A stretch of 64,000 nt of DNA, taken from assembly GCA_029007825.1 (NCBI GenBank), contig JAQXIO010000032.1, forward strand, positions 1 to 64,000. Direction: 5' to 3'. Shown piece after piece: positions 28,028-38,395 of the stretch; positions within the stretch are counted from its first letter, which is position 1; every line of letters begins with the position of its first letter. A model generated the notes under the pieces. The model worked only from the letters and a program-made list of their open reading frames with translations, did no database searches and had not been told where the DNA came from. Source of the stretch: Bacteroidales bacterium. Its GTDB lineage: Bacteria > Bacteroidota > Bacteroidia > Bacteroidales > JAQXIO01. The translations under genes were made by a program, and so were the position numbers.

Positions 28028-29377
28028 TTAATTATCGTTACAAACAGAGCATCGTTCACATTTGGAAAGTTCATCGCGAAGGCGTTTTTCTATCAACAGC
28101 CGTAAACGGTCTCTCAACGGTTCCAGATGAATCCGGTCAAGCACATCGGAAGTAAATGCAAATTTCAACAACAATAATGCTTCTTCTTTCGAAATACCCC
28201 TCGAACGAAGATAAAAGAGTGCGTTCTCATCAATCTGACCGGTAGTAAGCCCATGCGAACATTTTACATCGTCTGCATAAATCTCCAGCTGAGGCTTAGA
28301 ATACATCTTTGCCTCTTTCGTCAGACAAAGGTTCCGGTTTGTCTGATAAGCCTCCGTCTTTTGTGCACCGGGATGAACGATTATCCGGCCATTAAAAACA
28401 CCTGTAGCCTTATCATCCAAGATATATTTATACAATTCGTTGCTGTGGCAATTCGCTTTTTCATGATTGACCCATGTAAAATTATCGATGTGCTGTTCCG
28501 TATCTGCTATTGCCACACCTCCTGCCAACGCTTCGGCGCGTTCTCCTTTTAAGGAAATATACAGGTTATTACGTGTAAAACCATTATTCAAGGTTATTAC
28601 GTTATGGGAAAACCGGGAAGAATCCTGCTGATCGACGTATATAGATGATAATCTTGTCGTACGAGGAGTATTTTCTTCCAGTTCGTAAAGATCGAATAAG
28701 GCATTTTTTCCCAGATATACCTCAGTAACCTGCGTTGCCAAAAATTTCACACGATCCATACCATGGTCGCAAAGTAATAACTTTGCTTCTGCCCTGTCTT
28801 CGAGGATTACTAAGAAACGACGGTTTACCAGCAAATCGACATCACTGCGAAGAATATTTACAAGTTGAATCGCTTTGTCCAATACAACATCTTCCGGCAC
28901 ATAAAGGACAAATGCATCCTGCACGAAAAGCGTATTAAAAGCCGTTGTTCCGTCATTCGACGTTTTCGCCAATACTTCATAATGCTTTTCTGCAATCTCC
29001 GGATATTCCATTGCAAAATCAGCAATACTTCCTATAAAAACACCTTTAGGCAAAGATATTGCCCGAAGTTGTTTTGCGTAAAAAGTATCATTGACCATAA
29101 AATAAAGCAATGTCGAGAGATTCGGCACATCACAACGAAAGACTTCATACGGATTAATAGGAAAATCCAGACGCCGCAGGTTCATACCATACTCTTCAGC
29201 AAACTTTCCCGAAATATCCGAATAAAGATAATTCTCTTCCGAAGTCGACGGGAAGCCCAACCTTTCAAAATCCTGTAACGCTTTATCACGCCACCGGTTC
29301 ATCAATCCGGGTGCATGCTGTGCAAGCATTGCCTGATATTGCTTATATAAATCTATATATGTCTGTTCCGGTTTCAT
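28028..29377 (-). CDS. sufD: Fe-S cluster assembly protein SufD
   Basis: SufD pairs with SufB and two SufC subunits as the scaffold and iron-acquiring part of the SUF machine. The 449-residue protein has the beta-helix core with GGVAIADTEQHIDNFTWVNHEKANC and the C-terminal helical block KCSHGLTTGQIDENALFYLRSRGI. That block is also the region that aligns with SufB. A cysteine-rich tail (CERCSVC) ends the protein, which is unusual and could bind metal. The start overlaps the sufC stop by 4 bases, implying translational coupling. Confidence 0.95.
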   Translation of the reverse strand: MKPEQTYIDLYKQYQAMLAQHAPGLMNRWRDKALQDFERLGFPSTSEENYLYSDISGKFAEEYGMNLRRLDFPINPYEVFRCDVPNLSTLLYFMVNDTFYAKQLRAISLPKGVFIGSIADFAMEYPEIAEKHYEVLAKTSNDGTTAFNTLFVQDAFVLYVPEDVVLDKAIQLVNILRSDVDLLVNRRFLVILEDRAEAKLLLCDHGMDRVKFLATQVTEVYLGKNALFDLYELEENTPRTTRLSSIYVDQQDSSRFSHNVITLNNGFTRNNLYISLKGERAEALAGGVAIADTEQHIDNFTWVNHEKANCHSNELYKYILDDKATGVFNGRIIVHPGAQKTEAYQTNRNLCLTKEAKMYSKPQLEIYADDVKCSHGLTTGQIDENALFYLRSRGISKEEALLLLKFAFTSDVLDRIHLEPLRDRLRLLIEKRLRDELSKCERCSVCNDN

Positions 29378-30132
29378 TGAATATCTCCTAACTCTTTTTT
29401 GATCCAGTCGTAGCCTTTCTCTTCCAGTTCCAACGCTAATTCTTTCCCGGCCGACTTCACTATACGGCCTTTATAAAGCACATGCACAAAATCCGGCTGG
29501 ATATAATCAAGCAAACGTTGGTAATGAGTAATAACAATGGTCGCATTCTCTTTACTTTTCAGAAGATTAACTCCTCCTGCAACTACCCTCAACGCATCTA
29601 TATCCAAACCACTGTCTGTCTCATCCAGAATAGAAAGCTTAGGTTCAAGCATTGCCATTTGAAATATCTCGTTTCTTTTCTTCTCGCCACCTGAGAATCC
29701 TTCATTGACAGAACGACTTGCCAATTTATTATCCAACTCCACAATAGCCCTTTTTTCCCTCATCACTCTTAAAAAATCCGTTGCGGAAAGAGGATCCAGA
29801 TGATTATATTTCCTATGTTCGTTTACCGCAGTTCTCATAAAATTTACCATGCTCACTCCGGGAATCTCTACAGGATACTGGAAACTAAGGAAAAGTCCCT
29901 CGCAAGAACGATCTTCAGGAGACATCTCCAATAAATTCTTCCCGTTAAAAAAAACTTCACCCTTCGTTACCTCAAAAGCAGGATTTCCCGCCAGTACAGA
30001 AGCCAAAGTACTTTTTCCCGAGCCGTTAGGCCCCATTATAGCATGAACCTCGCCGGGGTAAACCTCCAAATCTATTCCCCTGAGAATTTCCTTTCCGTTT
30101 ATAGCTGCATGTAAATCTTTAATCTTAAGCAT
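29374..30132 (-). CDS. sufC: Fe-S cluster assembly ATPase SufC
   Basis: SufC is the ABC-type ATPase of the SufBCD complex and drives its conformational change. The 252 residues contain the Walker A motif GPNGSGKST (34-42), the signature FSGGEKKRNE, and the Walker B block LSILDETDSGLD. There are no membrane segments. It overlaps sufD by 4 bases and follows sufB by 26. Confidence 0.97.
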   Translation of the reverse strand: MLKIKDLHAAINGKEILRGIDLEVYPGEVHAIMGPNGSGKSTLASVLAGNPAFEVTKGEVFFNGKNLLEMSPEDRSCEGLFLSFQYPVEIPGVSMVNFMRTAVNEHRKYNHLDPLSATDFLRVMREKRAIVELDNKLASRSVNEGFSGGEKKRNEIFQMAMLEPKLSILDETDSGLDIDALRVVAGGVNLLKSKENATIVITHYQRLLDYIQPDFVHVLYKGRIVKSAGKELALELEEKGYDWIKKELGDIQ

Positions 30133-30158
30133 AATTCGTAGTTTCTGAATGGTTTAAA

Positions 30159-31607
30159 TTATCCTACAGACCCTTCTAACGATATCTGTAGTAATTTCTG
30201 TGCTTCTACGGCAAATTCCATCGGAAGATTATTCATAACCTCTTTGGCATAGCCGTTTACAATGAGGGCTACCGCTTCTTCCGTGGATATGCCCCGCTGA
30301 TTGCAATAAAATATCTGGTCTTCACTGATTTTCGAAGTAGTAGCTTCATGTTCCAATACCGCTGTATCGTTCTGTATATCCGTATAAGGGAATGTATGAG
30401 CTCCGCAATGATCACTCAATAAAAGAGAATCACACTGAGAATGGTTTCGTGCATTATCAGCCCTTTTGGTTATTTTTACCAATCCCCTGTAACTATTCTG
30501 ACTATGTCCTGCCGAAATTCCTTTCGAAACAATACGGCTCCGGGTATTCTTTCCGATATGAACCATTTTCGTTCCCGTATCGGCCTGCTGGTAATTATTC
30601 GTTACGGCCACAGAATAAAATTCTCCTACCGAATCATCTCCCGTAAGAATACAACTCGGATATTTCCATGTAATTGCAGAACCGGTTTCGACCTGCGTCC
30701 ACGATATTTTCGATGCTACCCCTTTACACAGACCTCTTTTGGTAACAAAGTTATAAATACCTCCTTTTCCATCTTTATCACCGGGATACCAATTCTGAAC
30801 GGTAGAATATTTTATCTCCGCATGATCCATTGCAATAAGCTCGACAATCGCAGCATGTAACTGGTTCTCGTCACGGCGGGGAGCCGTACACCCTTCCAGA
30901 TAACTCACATACGACTCATCATCTGCCACAATCAATGTCCGCTCAAATTGCCCCGTATTTGCCGCATTAATCCGGAAGTAGGTAGAAAGTTCCATCGGGC
31001 AGCGAACACCTTTCGGTATGTATACGAACGAGCCGTCACTAAACACAGCAGAATTAAGTGCCGCAAAAAAATTATCGTTATAAGGTACTACTTTCCCCAG
31101 ATATTTTTTTACCAAATCGGGATGATGCTGTACAGCTTCACTAAACGATGAAAAGATAATTCCTTTCTGCGCCAGTGTTTCTTTAAATGTTGTTTTAACC
31201 GAGACGCTATCCATCACCGCATCAACAGCCATTCCTGCAAGATGCTTCTGCTCCTCAAGCGGAATGCCCAACTTATCAAAAGTTTTCAGCAATTCAGGAT
31301 CTACTTCGTCCAGACTTTTCGGCCCTTCCTGCTTTTTCGGAGCTGCATAATAGATAATATCCTGATAATCTATTTTCGGTATTTTAAGATGAGCCCATTC
31401 GGGCATGGACAATGTCTGCCAATGACGAAATGCCTTCAGCCGGAAATCAAGCAACCATTCCGGTTCGTTTTTCTTTGCCGATATAAACCGGACTACATCT
31501 TCATTAAGTCCTTTCGGAATTACTTCCGTTTCGACATCAGTAACAAAACCATATTTATACTCGACATTGGTTACTTCATTCAGTATATTGTTCGTATCAT
31601 TTTCCAT
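30159..31607 (-). CDS. sufB: Fe-S cluster assembly protein SufB
   Basis: SufB is the scaffold on which the Fe-S cluster forms. The 482-residue protein begins with the long helical region and contains the core blocks [41 protein letters not shown] and GQNSYRG-like [15 protein letters not shown]. The C-terminal region [21 protein letters not shown] matches the SufB/SufD family. It lies 32 bases after cvpA with no terminator between. Confidence 0.97.
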   Translation of the reverse strand: MENDTNNILNEVTNVEYKYGFVTDVETEVIPKGLNEDVVRFISAKKNEPEWLLDFRLKAFRHWQTLSMPEWAHLKIPKIDYQDIIYYAAPKKQEGPKSLDEVDPELLKTFDKLGIPLEEQKHLAGMAVDAVMDSVSVKTTFKETLAQKGIIFSSFSEAVQHHPDLVKKYLGKVVPYNDNFFAALNSAVFSDGSFVYIPKGVRCPMELSTYFRINAANTGQFERTLIVADDESYVSYLEGCTAPRRDENQLHAAIVELIAMDHAEIKYSTVQNWYPGDKDGKGGIYNFVTKRGLCKGVASKISWTQVETGSAITWKYPSCILTGDDSVGEFYSVAVTNNYQQADTGTKMVHIGKNTRSRIVSKGISAGHSQNSYRGLVKITKRADNARNHSQCDSLLLSDHCGAHTFPYTDIQNDTAVLEHEATTSKISEDQIFYCNQRGISTEEAVALIVNGYAKEVMNNLPMEFAVEAQKLLQISLEGSVG

Positions 31608-31639
31608 AAGTACAAATCTTATTGTTAAAAACAGCCGGA

Positions 31640-32137
31640 TTAACCCTTTTGTTTGAACAAATCCATATGGTAAAGCGTCGGAACTATCGATTTTACAGTA
31701 TAATACAAATAAGAACTTTGCTTTACCTTTTTAGGTATCAGATATTTTGCATCCGGATCAATCCGGTCTATTGCATTGAGTAACAAACTCACAATAAGCA
31801 GGCATTTGACAGCCCCCAGAACACCTCCGAAAAAATAATCTACAGAGCCTAATGAGGCCGCCCTGAAAATCTTGTGCAATAATATTCCGACACACCTTAT
31901 CACCACAAAGATAATGAGAAAGGCGATGATATAGCCTAATGCCGTAGCGATAACTTCAGGCATATCTGAAAAAAACTTCAGTAACAACGATTTAAATCCC
32001 TGAAAAAAGAGTCCGGCAAAAGCTATGCCCAACACGATTCCCAATAAGGAAGAAACCTGTTTGACGAATCCGTCAAACAGGCCTTTTATCGTTGTCACCG
32101 CCAATAAAACCAATATGGTGATGTCAATCCAGTTCAT
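31640..32137 (-). CDS. CvpA family membrane protein
   Basis: This 165-residue protein has about four hydrophobic helices, roughly residues 5-25, 28-45, 62-84 and 102-122. It matches the CvpA/colicin V production family of inner-membrane proteins. The general role is not settled; links to envelope homeostasis and solute balance have been reported for CvpA in enterobacteria. The gene is placed between infB (6-base gap) and sufB (32-base gap), the usual Bacteroidales arrangement. The link to the SUF genes may be transcriptional only. Confidence 0.88.
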   Translation of the reverse strand: MNWIDITILVLLAVTTIKGLFDGFVKQVSSLLGIVLGIAFAGLFFQGFKSLLLKFFSDMPEVIATALGYIIAFLIIFVVIRCVGILLHKIFRAASLGSVDYFFGGVLGAVKCLLIVSLLLNAIDRIDPDAKYLIPKKVKQSSYLYYTVKSIVPTLYHMDLFKQKG

Positions 32138-32143
32138 CCGAAA

Positions 32144-34993
32144 TTATAACGTCTTTTTAACTTCCGTCTCTTCGAAAGCCTCAATAAAGTCACCAACCTT
32201 GATATCATTATAATTTGTTATATTCAATCCGCATTCGTATCCTGCAGCAACCTCTTTCACATCATCTTTAAAACGCTTCAGAGAACCGAGCTCTCCCGAA
32301 TAGATTACAATTCCGTCACGTATAAGACGAATCTTATTGGAACGTTTAATCTTTCCTTCCTTCACCATACATCCTGCAACAGTTCCGACCTTCGTGATCT
32401 TAAAGACTTCGCGAACTTCAACATTTGCAACGATTTCTTCTTTAATTTCAGGAGAAAGCATACCTTCCATTGCCGAAGTCACCTCTTCTATTGCGTCATA
32501 AATAACCGAATAGAGACGTATCTCAACTCCATCTTGTTCCGCAAGGCGTCTTGCAGCCTGTGACGGACGAACCTGGAATCCGATAATAATGGCATCCGAA
32601 GCTGCAGCAAGAGAAATATCCGATTCCGAAATCTGTCCTACTGCCTTATGTATAACATTTACCTGTATCTCTTCAGTTGAAAGACGAATCAGCGAATCAG
32701 ACAATGCTTCGACAGAACCATCCACATCTCCCTTGACAATTACTTTCAACTCCTGGAAGTTTCCGATTGCAATACGACGCCCAATATCATCGAGCGTAAG
32801 CATCTTCTGTGTACGCAATCCTTGTTCGCGTTGCAACTGTTCACGTTTATTCGCAATCTCCCGTGCCTCTTGTTCCGTATCGAGCACATGGAATAAATCC
32901 CCTGCCTGAGGCGCACCGTTAAGTCCGAGTATCAATACCGGGTCAGAAGGTCCAGCCTCCGTTACACGCTGATTACGTTCGTTGAACATAGCTTTTACGC
33001 GACCATGGCTCGTCCCAGCCAAAACAATATCGCCCATTTTGAGAGTTCCATTTTCCACCAGTACTGTAGATACATATCCACGTCCTTTATCAAGAGATGA
33101 CTCAATAATGGAACCGACAGCCTTACGGGCAGGATTGGCTTTTAAATCCAACAATTCGGCTTCTAAAAGTACCTTCTCCAAAAGCTCATGGATTCCGATT
33201 CCTTTTTTAGCCGATATATCCTGCGACTGGTATTTTCCACCCCAATCTTCTACAAGATAATTCATTGCAGCCAAAGCTTCTTTTATCTTTTCCGGATTAG
33301 CACCCGGCTTATCGATCTTATTAATTGCAAATACAATCGGCACACCAGCTGCGGAAGCATGATTAATAGCTTCTATTGTCTGAGGCATTATGCTGTCATC
33401 TGCCGCAACAATGATAATCGCAATATCGGTAACTTTTGCACCGCGAGCACGCATTGCAGTAAATGCTTCGTGTCCCGGAGTATCCAGAAACGTTATATCT
33501 TTTCCGTTCGAAAGACGTACATGGTATGCCCCGATGTGCTGAGTAATACCTCCGGCCTCACCCGCTATCACATTCGTTTTACGGATATTGTCGAGCAATG
33601 ATGTTTTACCGTGGTCGACATGGCCCATCACCGTAACAATAGGTGGACGGGGAAGCAAATCTTTTTCATCATCCTCTTCTTCATGAATTGCATCGACAAC
33701 CTCAGCACTCACGTATTCTGTTTTAAATCCGAACTCTTCCGCAACAATATTAATTGTTTCCGCATCCAACCGCTGGTTTATGGAAACCATTATACCGATA
33801 CTCATGCAGGTTGCTATGATCTGATTTACAGGAACGCCCATCATATTGGCAAGATCATTAGCCGTAACAAATTCTGTAATTTTAAGGATACGGCTTTCCA
33901 TTTCCTCCATTTCCTGCAACTCGTTCTGACGTTGAGTGTTGGCTTCTCTTTTTTCTTTCCGGTACTTAGCACCTTTACCCGCTTTTGTTTTACTTGTAAG
34001 ACGAGCTAAAGTCTCTTTTACCTGACGTTGTACGTCTTCTTCGTTCACCGCAGACTTAACCACCGGCTTTTTCAGGTTCAGCGTTTTCCTGGGTTTATTG
34101 GGATGATTATTTGAACGGGATAAAATCTCGGCATTTTTCTCTACATCGATTTTTCCGTCTTTAATACGCTTTCTTTTTTGCTTATTCGGATCGGAAGATG
34201 TATTATCTGCACGTTGTTGAGACGGATCTGAAGGTCGCGGCTGGCCTAGCCTGCTATCTGCAGGAGTCCGGCGCTGTGCATTCTGTTTTTCGCGACGTTC
34301 TTCATACTCTTTCTTCTTTTCCTCTTTTGTTTTTTTCTTCGGACGGGTAGATTGATTCAACAAAGCAGGATCAATCTTTCCAACCACACTGATTGTCGAA
34401 TGTATAACTGTCCGGTTCAAACGGAATGGTTCTTCTTCCGAGCTCGATTCATCCGGAGCTCCTGTTTCTTTAGTTTGAGAAATCTGCTCGTCTGCCGGTT
34501 TCTCCTTTTCTACTTTTTCCTCGACAGTAACCTTTTCCGTTTCTATCGGTTTCTCAACCACAGGTTCCGTAATAGCAGGCTGTTCCGTCTCAGGTATCCG
34601 CTCCTGCTGAACAGGTTCAGCCTTCGGAGTAGAAACAGTTCTTTTGCCAATAGCCGAAAGATCGATTTTCCCTTTCGTTACAATATGAGGAATCATAGCT
34701 TCCGGTATTTCTGTCTCTATTTCAGGAATTTCCGTCGCAGCGACTTCCGTTTCCTCTATCTGAACAACTTCCGGACGCTTCTCTTTTTGATTGCGCTCGC
34801 TAGAAATACGCTCTGTTTCTTTTTTCAGAATCTGATCTTGTCCAAACTCCTTTACCAGAAGGGCATATTCTTCGTCGCTTATCTTTGTATTCGGATTTAC
34901 TTCAACAGTAATTCCTTTCTTTTGTAAGAATTCCACAACAGTGGTAATTCCTACGTTTAAATCTCTTGTAACTTTTATCAACCTAATCGACAT
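32144..34993 (-). CDS. infB: Translation initiation factor IF-2
   Basis: IF-2 is the GTPase that places initiator fMet-tRNA on the ribosome. This 949-residue protein has a small N-terminal IF2N helix (about 1-50). It is followed by a long, low-complexity stretch rich in Glu, Lys, Pro and Thr (about 60-330), then a second IF2N region and the GTPase domain with G1 motif GHVDHGKT (457-464), DTPGHEAF and NKIDKPG. The C-terminal domains II-IV finish with [18 protein letters not shown]. The charged spacer is typical for the phylum. It lies between nusA (26 bases) and cvpA (6 bases). Confidence 0.97.
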   Translation of the reverse strand: MSIRLIKVTRDLNVGITTVVEFLQKKGITVEVNPNTKISDEEYALLVKEFGQDQILKKETERISSERNQKEKRPEVVQIEETEVAATEIPEIETEIPEAMIPHIVTKGKIDLSAIGKRTVSTPKAEPVQQERIPETEQPAITEPVVEKPIETEKVTVEEKVEKEKPADEQISQTKETGAPDESSSEEEPFRLNRTVIHSTISVVGKIDPALLNQSTRPKKKTKEEKKKEYEERREKQNAQRRTPADSRLGQPRPSDPSQQRADNTSSDPNKQKRKRIKDGKIDVEKNAEILSRSNNHPNKPRKTLNLKKPVVKSAVNEEDVQRQVKETLARLTSKTKAGKGAKYRKEKREANTQRQNELQEMEEMESRILKITEFVTANDLANMMGVPVNQIIATCMSIGIMVSINQRLDAETINIVAEEFGFKTEYVSAEVVDAIHEEEDDEKDLLPRPPIVTVMGHVDHGKTSLLDNIRKTNVIAGEAGGITQHIGAYHVRLSNGKDITFLDTPGHEAFTAMRARGAKVTDIAIIIVAADDSIMPQTIEAINHASAAGVPIVFAINKIDKPGANPEKIKEALAAMNYLVEDWGGKYQSQDISAKKGIGIHELLEKVLLEAELLDLKANPARKAVGSIIESSLDKGRGYVSTVLVENGTLKMGDIVLAGTSHGRVKAMFNERNQRVTEAGPSDPVLILGLNGAPQAGDLFHVLDTEQEAREIANKREQLQREQGLRTQKMLTLDDIGRRIAIGNFQELKVIVKGDVDGSVEALSDSLIRLSTEEIQVNVIHKAVGQISESDISLAAASDAIIIGFQVRPSQAARRLAEQDGVEIRLYSVIYDAIEEVTSAMEGMLSPEIKEEIVANVEVREVFKITKVGTVAGCMVKEGKIKRSNKIRLIRDGIVIYSGELGSLKRFKDDVKEVAAGYECGLNITNYNDIKVGDFIEAFEETEVKKTL

Positions 34994-35019
34994 GCTTCTT
35001 TCTTTAATTTTTTGGAAGA

Positions 35020-36276
35020 TTACTCCTCTTCAAATTCAGCTCGCAAAATTCTTAACACCTCAGCAACAGTTCCTTCTTCAAGGTCTGCGCGTTCGGATAT
35101 CTCTTCAGGAGAAAGCGCTAAAACGCTTTTTGCAGTATAACAGCCGATATTTTTCAAAGAGTCAATAATCCATGGTTCGATTTCATCAGAGAATTCTTCC
35201 AGATAAATATCGTCTTCATCAACATCGTCAATGTCTCTAAATACGTCTATCGTATATTCGGTAAGCATAGACGCTAATTTTATATTCAATCCACCCCTGC
35301 CAATCGCAAGAGAAACCTCTTCCGGACGCAAAAAAACTTCTGCCTTCCGGTCGGCTTCGAATAAGCGGATAGAAGATATACGCGCCGGACTAAGTGCACG
35401 TTGAATAAAAAGCGAAGTATTGGAGGTATAATTTACAACATCAATATTTTCGTTGCGCAATTCCCGCACGATTCCATGAATACGCGATCCTTTCATCCCT
35501 ACGCATGCACCTACCGGATCGATCCGGTCGTCATACGATTCTACTGCAACTTTTGCTCTTTCACCCGGCATACGGGCTATCTTTTTTATCGTAATCAATC
35601 CGTCATTGATTTCAGGAACTTCCAGCTCAAAAAGACGCTGAAGAAATACCGGAGAGGTCCGTGACAAAATAATCTTCGGATTATTATTTTTATTTTCCAC
35701 CTTGGCAACCACTGCTCTCACACTTTCCCCTTTCCGATAAAAATCGGAAGGAATTTGTTCCGTTTTAGGCAGAAGCAATTCATTTCCTTCGTCATCAAGA
35801 AGTAATATCTCTTTTTTCCAAACCTGATAAACATCTGCAACGATAATCTGGCCTACGCGCTCTTTATATTTGTTGAATAAAGAATCTTTCTGCAATTCCA
35901 GAATTTTAGATGCCAGCGTTTGACGAAGATTCAAGATTGCGCGACGTCCGAAATCTGCAAAATGCACTTCATCCGTCACCTCTTCTCCTATCTTATAATC
36001 CGAATCTATTTCTTTCGCTTTTGTCAAAGGTATCTGAAGATTCTCATCTTCCAAAGCATCATCCGCAACAACTTCGCGGTTACGCCATATTTCAAAATCT
36101 CCTTTATCCGGATTGATGATTACGTCATAGTTTTCATCGGTTCCAAACATCTTTGCGATTACACTGCGGAAAGATTCCTCAAGAACACCGACCATCGTCA
36201 TACGGTCTATATTCTTTAACTCTTTAAATTCCGAAAATGTATCGACCAAGCTAATTGTTTCACCTTTCTTCGCCAT
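35020..36276 (-). CDS. nusA: Transcription elongation/termination factor NusA
   Basis: NusA binds RNA polymerase and influences pausing, antitermination and termination. The 418-residue protein has the N-terminal polymerase-binding domain, an S1 domain (around 130-195) and two KH domains, seen in [20 protein letters not shown] and [25 protein letters not shown] stretches. The C-terminal acidic tail is short. It follows rimP by 4 bases and precedes infB by 26, the conserved rimP-nusA-infB order. Confidence 0.97.
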   Translation of the reverse strand: MAKKGETISLVDTFSEFKELKNIDRMTMVGVLEESFRSVIAKMFGTDENYDVIINPDKGDFEIWRNREVVADDALEDENLQIPLTKAKEIDSDYKIGEEVTDEVHFADFGRRAILNLRQTLASKILELQKDSLFNKYKERVGQIIVADVYQVWKKEILLLDDEGNELLLPKTEQIPSDFYRKGESVRAVVAKVENKNNNPKIILSRTSPVFLQRLFELEVPEINDGLITIKKIARMPGERAKVAVESYDDRIDPVGACVGMKGSRIHGIVRELRNENIDVVNYTSNTSLFIQRALSPARISSIRLFEADRKAEVFLRPEEVSLAIGRGGLNIKLASMLTEYTIDVFRDIDDVDEDDIYLEEFSDEIEPWIIDSLKNIGCYTAKSVLALSPEEISERADLEEGTVAEVLRILRAEFEEE

Positions 36277-36280
36277 AGCC

Positions 36281-36748
36281 TCACTTAAATCTTATTAGAT
36301 ATTTTGCACTTTTAATTTCTTCTAAAGGATAAACTTCCTGTTCCGTAATTTTAATTTTTCGTTTTGCTCCCTCAGGCTTCACATTCCTCTCAACAGAAAG
36401 AGTAAGCTGGTCATCCGAAACAGAATCTAATACACCTATGATCTTCTGACCTTTCTTTAAAAGCAACTCGATTTCATTGCCAATATTCTTCTGATACTGC
36501 CGTAAAACTTTGAACGGAGAAGTTATTCCGCTGGAACCAACTTCCAATTCAAAGTCTTCCGTATCCCGGTCAAAATGTTTTTCTATTTCACGGCTCAAAT
36601 CGACACAATCATCAATCGCAACTGAATTATCGCTATCAATTTCCACAAAAACACAATTGTCAGAAGAAACTTTTATATCTACGAGAAAAAGATCCTTTCC
36701 CTGCAGATACATATTAACAATAGTCGCAATTTTTTCCTTCTCAATCAT
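36281..36748 (-). CDS. rimP: Ribosome maturation factor RimP
   Basis: RimP assists assembly of the 30S head, acting around S12 and 16S rRNA. The 155-residue protein has the typical two-domain structure: an N-terminal alpha/beta domain with VEIDSDNSVAIDDCVDLSREIE and a C-terminal Sm-like domain. The LEVGSSGITSPFK segment is diagnostic. It is the first gene of the operon, and a consensus promoter lies about 67 bases upstream. Confidence 0.95.
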   Translation of the reverse strand: MIEKEKIATIVNMYLQGKDLFLVDIKVSSDNCVFVEIDSDNSVAIDDCVDLSREIEKHFDRDTEDFELEVGSSGITSPFKVLRQYQKNIGNEIELLLKKGQKIIGVLDSVSDDQLTLSVERNVKPEGAKRKIKITEQEVYPLEEIKSAKYLIRFK

Positions 36749-36814
36749 AGTTCACTTACCTGTTAGAAAAATGGAGGAAGCTATTCGCCCCCTCCATCCA
36801 CAGTATTCAGATTG

Positions 36815-36845
36815 CAAATATACACAAAACTGACGTTTTTACAAA
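36815..36845 (-). promoter_or_regulatory. Promoter of the rimP-nusA-infB-cvpA-suf operon
   Basis: On the minus strand, TTTG at 36845-36842, a 19-base spacer and TATATTTG at 36822-36815 form a full consensus. The rimP ATG is about 67 bases downstream. It is the only clear promoter I see for the whole run of eight genes. Confidence 0.78.
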
Positions 36846-36966
36846 TTTTTCAGACATTTATTTACTTATTTCTCACCGAATCAATTCCTTAAGTAAAGTC
36901 TATTAAATAAAAATATGCAAATACACAATCCGGTATTTTTCTATCCGGCTAATATCCGATAATGGC

Positions 36967-37008
36967 AAAAAAGAGAGGGGTAAAAAATTTCTTACCCCTC
37001 TCTTTTTT
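36967..37008 (-). terminator. Terminator of the aspartate-type aminotransferase
   Basis: Bases 36967-36983 pair perfectly with 36992-37008 in a 17-bp stem with an eight-base loop. Read on the minus strand, the distal arm ends in six T. It lies 11 bases past the aminotransferase stop. It could also act in the opposite direction because both arms end in A/T runs. Confidence 0.88.
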
Positions 37009-37019
37009 CAACTCATTAT

Positions 37020-38213
37020 TTATTTCAATTTAGCTAATGCTTCTTTTATCCGCTTAATTGCCTCAATGATATTCTCATCGGAAGTAGCATAAGACAAGCG
37101 AATACAATTCGGAGCACCGAAAGCAGCACCGCCGACGCTGGCCACATGGCCTTCCTCAAGAAGATACATTGCCATATCTGCTGCATTCTCAATTACCCGT
37201 CCGTTATAGGACTTTCCGAAGTAGTAATCACATTCAGGGAAAAGATAAAACGCACCCTGCGGATGATTAATCTTAAATCCCGGAATCTCCTTCGCCAGTT
37301 TCACAATCAAATCACGACGACGCTCAAAAGCTTTACGCATTGTCTCTACACAAGCCTGATCTCCGGTATAAGCCTCTTCAGCCGCCTTCTGGGCAACCGA
37401 GCAAGGGCCCGAAGTATATTGCCCCTGAAGCTTATTGCATGCCGATGCAATCCACTGAGGAGCCGCAATCCATCCAATACGCCATCCGGTCATTGCATAT
37501 CCCTTAGACACACCGTTTACAATTACAACGCGGTCAAAAATTGAATCAAATTGTGCTATACTTTCATGCTTGCCGATATAATTGATATGTTCGTAAATCT
37601 CATCGGCAATAACGATAATATTAGGATATTTTGCCAACACATCGGCCAAACCTTTTAATTCTTCCTTTGAATAAACACTTCCCGTTGGATTCGAAGGCGA
37701 ACAGAGGATCAATGCTTTTGTTTTAGGAGTAATAGCAGCTTCTAATTGCTCAGGTGTAATTTTAAAATCCTGTTCTATACCGGCAGGTATAATGACATTT
37801 TTTCCTTCTGCCAGTTTTACCATTTCAACATAACTAACCCAGTAAGGAGCAGGAACAATTACCTCGTCACCTGCATCAATAATACTGATAATTACATTAC
37901 AAACCGATTGTTTTGCACCATTCGAACAAACGATCTGTTCTGGTTTATAAGTCAGACCGTTTTCCTTTTTCAGCTTTTCAACAATCGCTTTTCTCAATGC
38001 CGGATAACCGGGAACCGGAGAATAAAATGAAAAATTGTTGTCAACAGCTTTCTTAGCAGCTTCTTTAATGTGATCGGGGGTATTAAAATCCGGTTCACCC
38101 ACACTCATGTTAATCACATCGATTCCCTGTGCTTTGAGCTCATTGCTCTTCTGGGACATTGCTAATGTCTCTGATGGAGACAAGCTGGCTAAACGTTCCG
38201 AAACTTGCGACAT
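37020..38213 (-). CDS. Class I/II pyridoxal phosphate aminotransferase (aspartate aminotransferase type)
   Basis: This 397-residue PLP enzyme matches the subgroup Ib aspartate aminotransferases, also called AspB/AspC-like. The cofactor lysine is Lys237 in NGVSKGYAMTGWRIGW, with SPSNPTGSVYS (Asn175) and ADEIYEHI (Asp204, Tyr207) around it. It moves amino groups between aspartate or another amino acid and 2-oxoglutarate in the cytoplasm. Substrate preference (aspartate, prephenate or aromatic) cannot be fixed from sequence alone. It stands alone with a terminator downstream and a CAAAATTA box (reverse TAATTTTG) at 38251-38258 as a likely -7 element. Confidence 0.9.
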   Translation of the reverse strand: MSQVSERLASLSPSETLAMSQKSNELKAQGIDVINMSVGEPDFNTPDHIKEAAKKAVDNNFSFYSPVPGYPALRKAIVEKLKKENGLTYKPEQIVCSNGAKQSVCNVIISIIDAGDEVIVPAPYWVSYVEMVKLAEGKNVIIPAGIEQDFKITPEQLEAAITPKTKALILCSPSNPTGSVYSKEELKGLADVLAKYPNIIVIADEIYEHINYIGKHESIAQFDSIFDRVVIVNGVSKGYAMTGWRIGWIAAPQWIASACNKLQGQYTSGPCSVAQKAAEEAYTGDQACVETMRKAFERRRDLIVKLAKEIPGFKINHPQGAFYLFPECDYYFGKSYNGRVIENAADMAMYLLEEGHVASVGGAAFGAPNCIRLSYATSDENIIEAIKRIKEALAKLK

Positions 38214-38250
38214 AAAAGTAATTTTGTTAGTTATTCAGTTATACAGCGCA

Positions 38251-38258
38251 CAAAATTA
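38251..38258 (-). promoter_or_regulatory. Putative -7 element of the aminotransferase gene
   Basis: Read on the minus strand, this is TAATTTTG, which fits TAnnTTTG, 37 bases before the start codon. There is no TTTG at the best upstream distance. Confidence 0.42.
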
Positions 38259-38395
38259 AACAATAAAATCGTAATTCTAAAGCAAATTGTTCACAGAGTG
38301 TCTATTTTTATTTTTCTCTCTTTCTTTATACATCTTTTACATAACCCAGCTATGACAGTACGAAAAGAAAAAGAGAAAAAACAACCGTAACCAGT

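Noticed and set aside
38220..38395. FMN riboswitch or regulatory RNA linked to ribBA
   Set aside because: This segment is downstream of ribBA, and the region upstream of ribBA is coding sequence of the permease. No riboswitch-like structure is seen.
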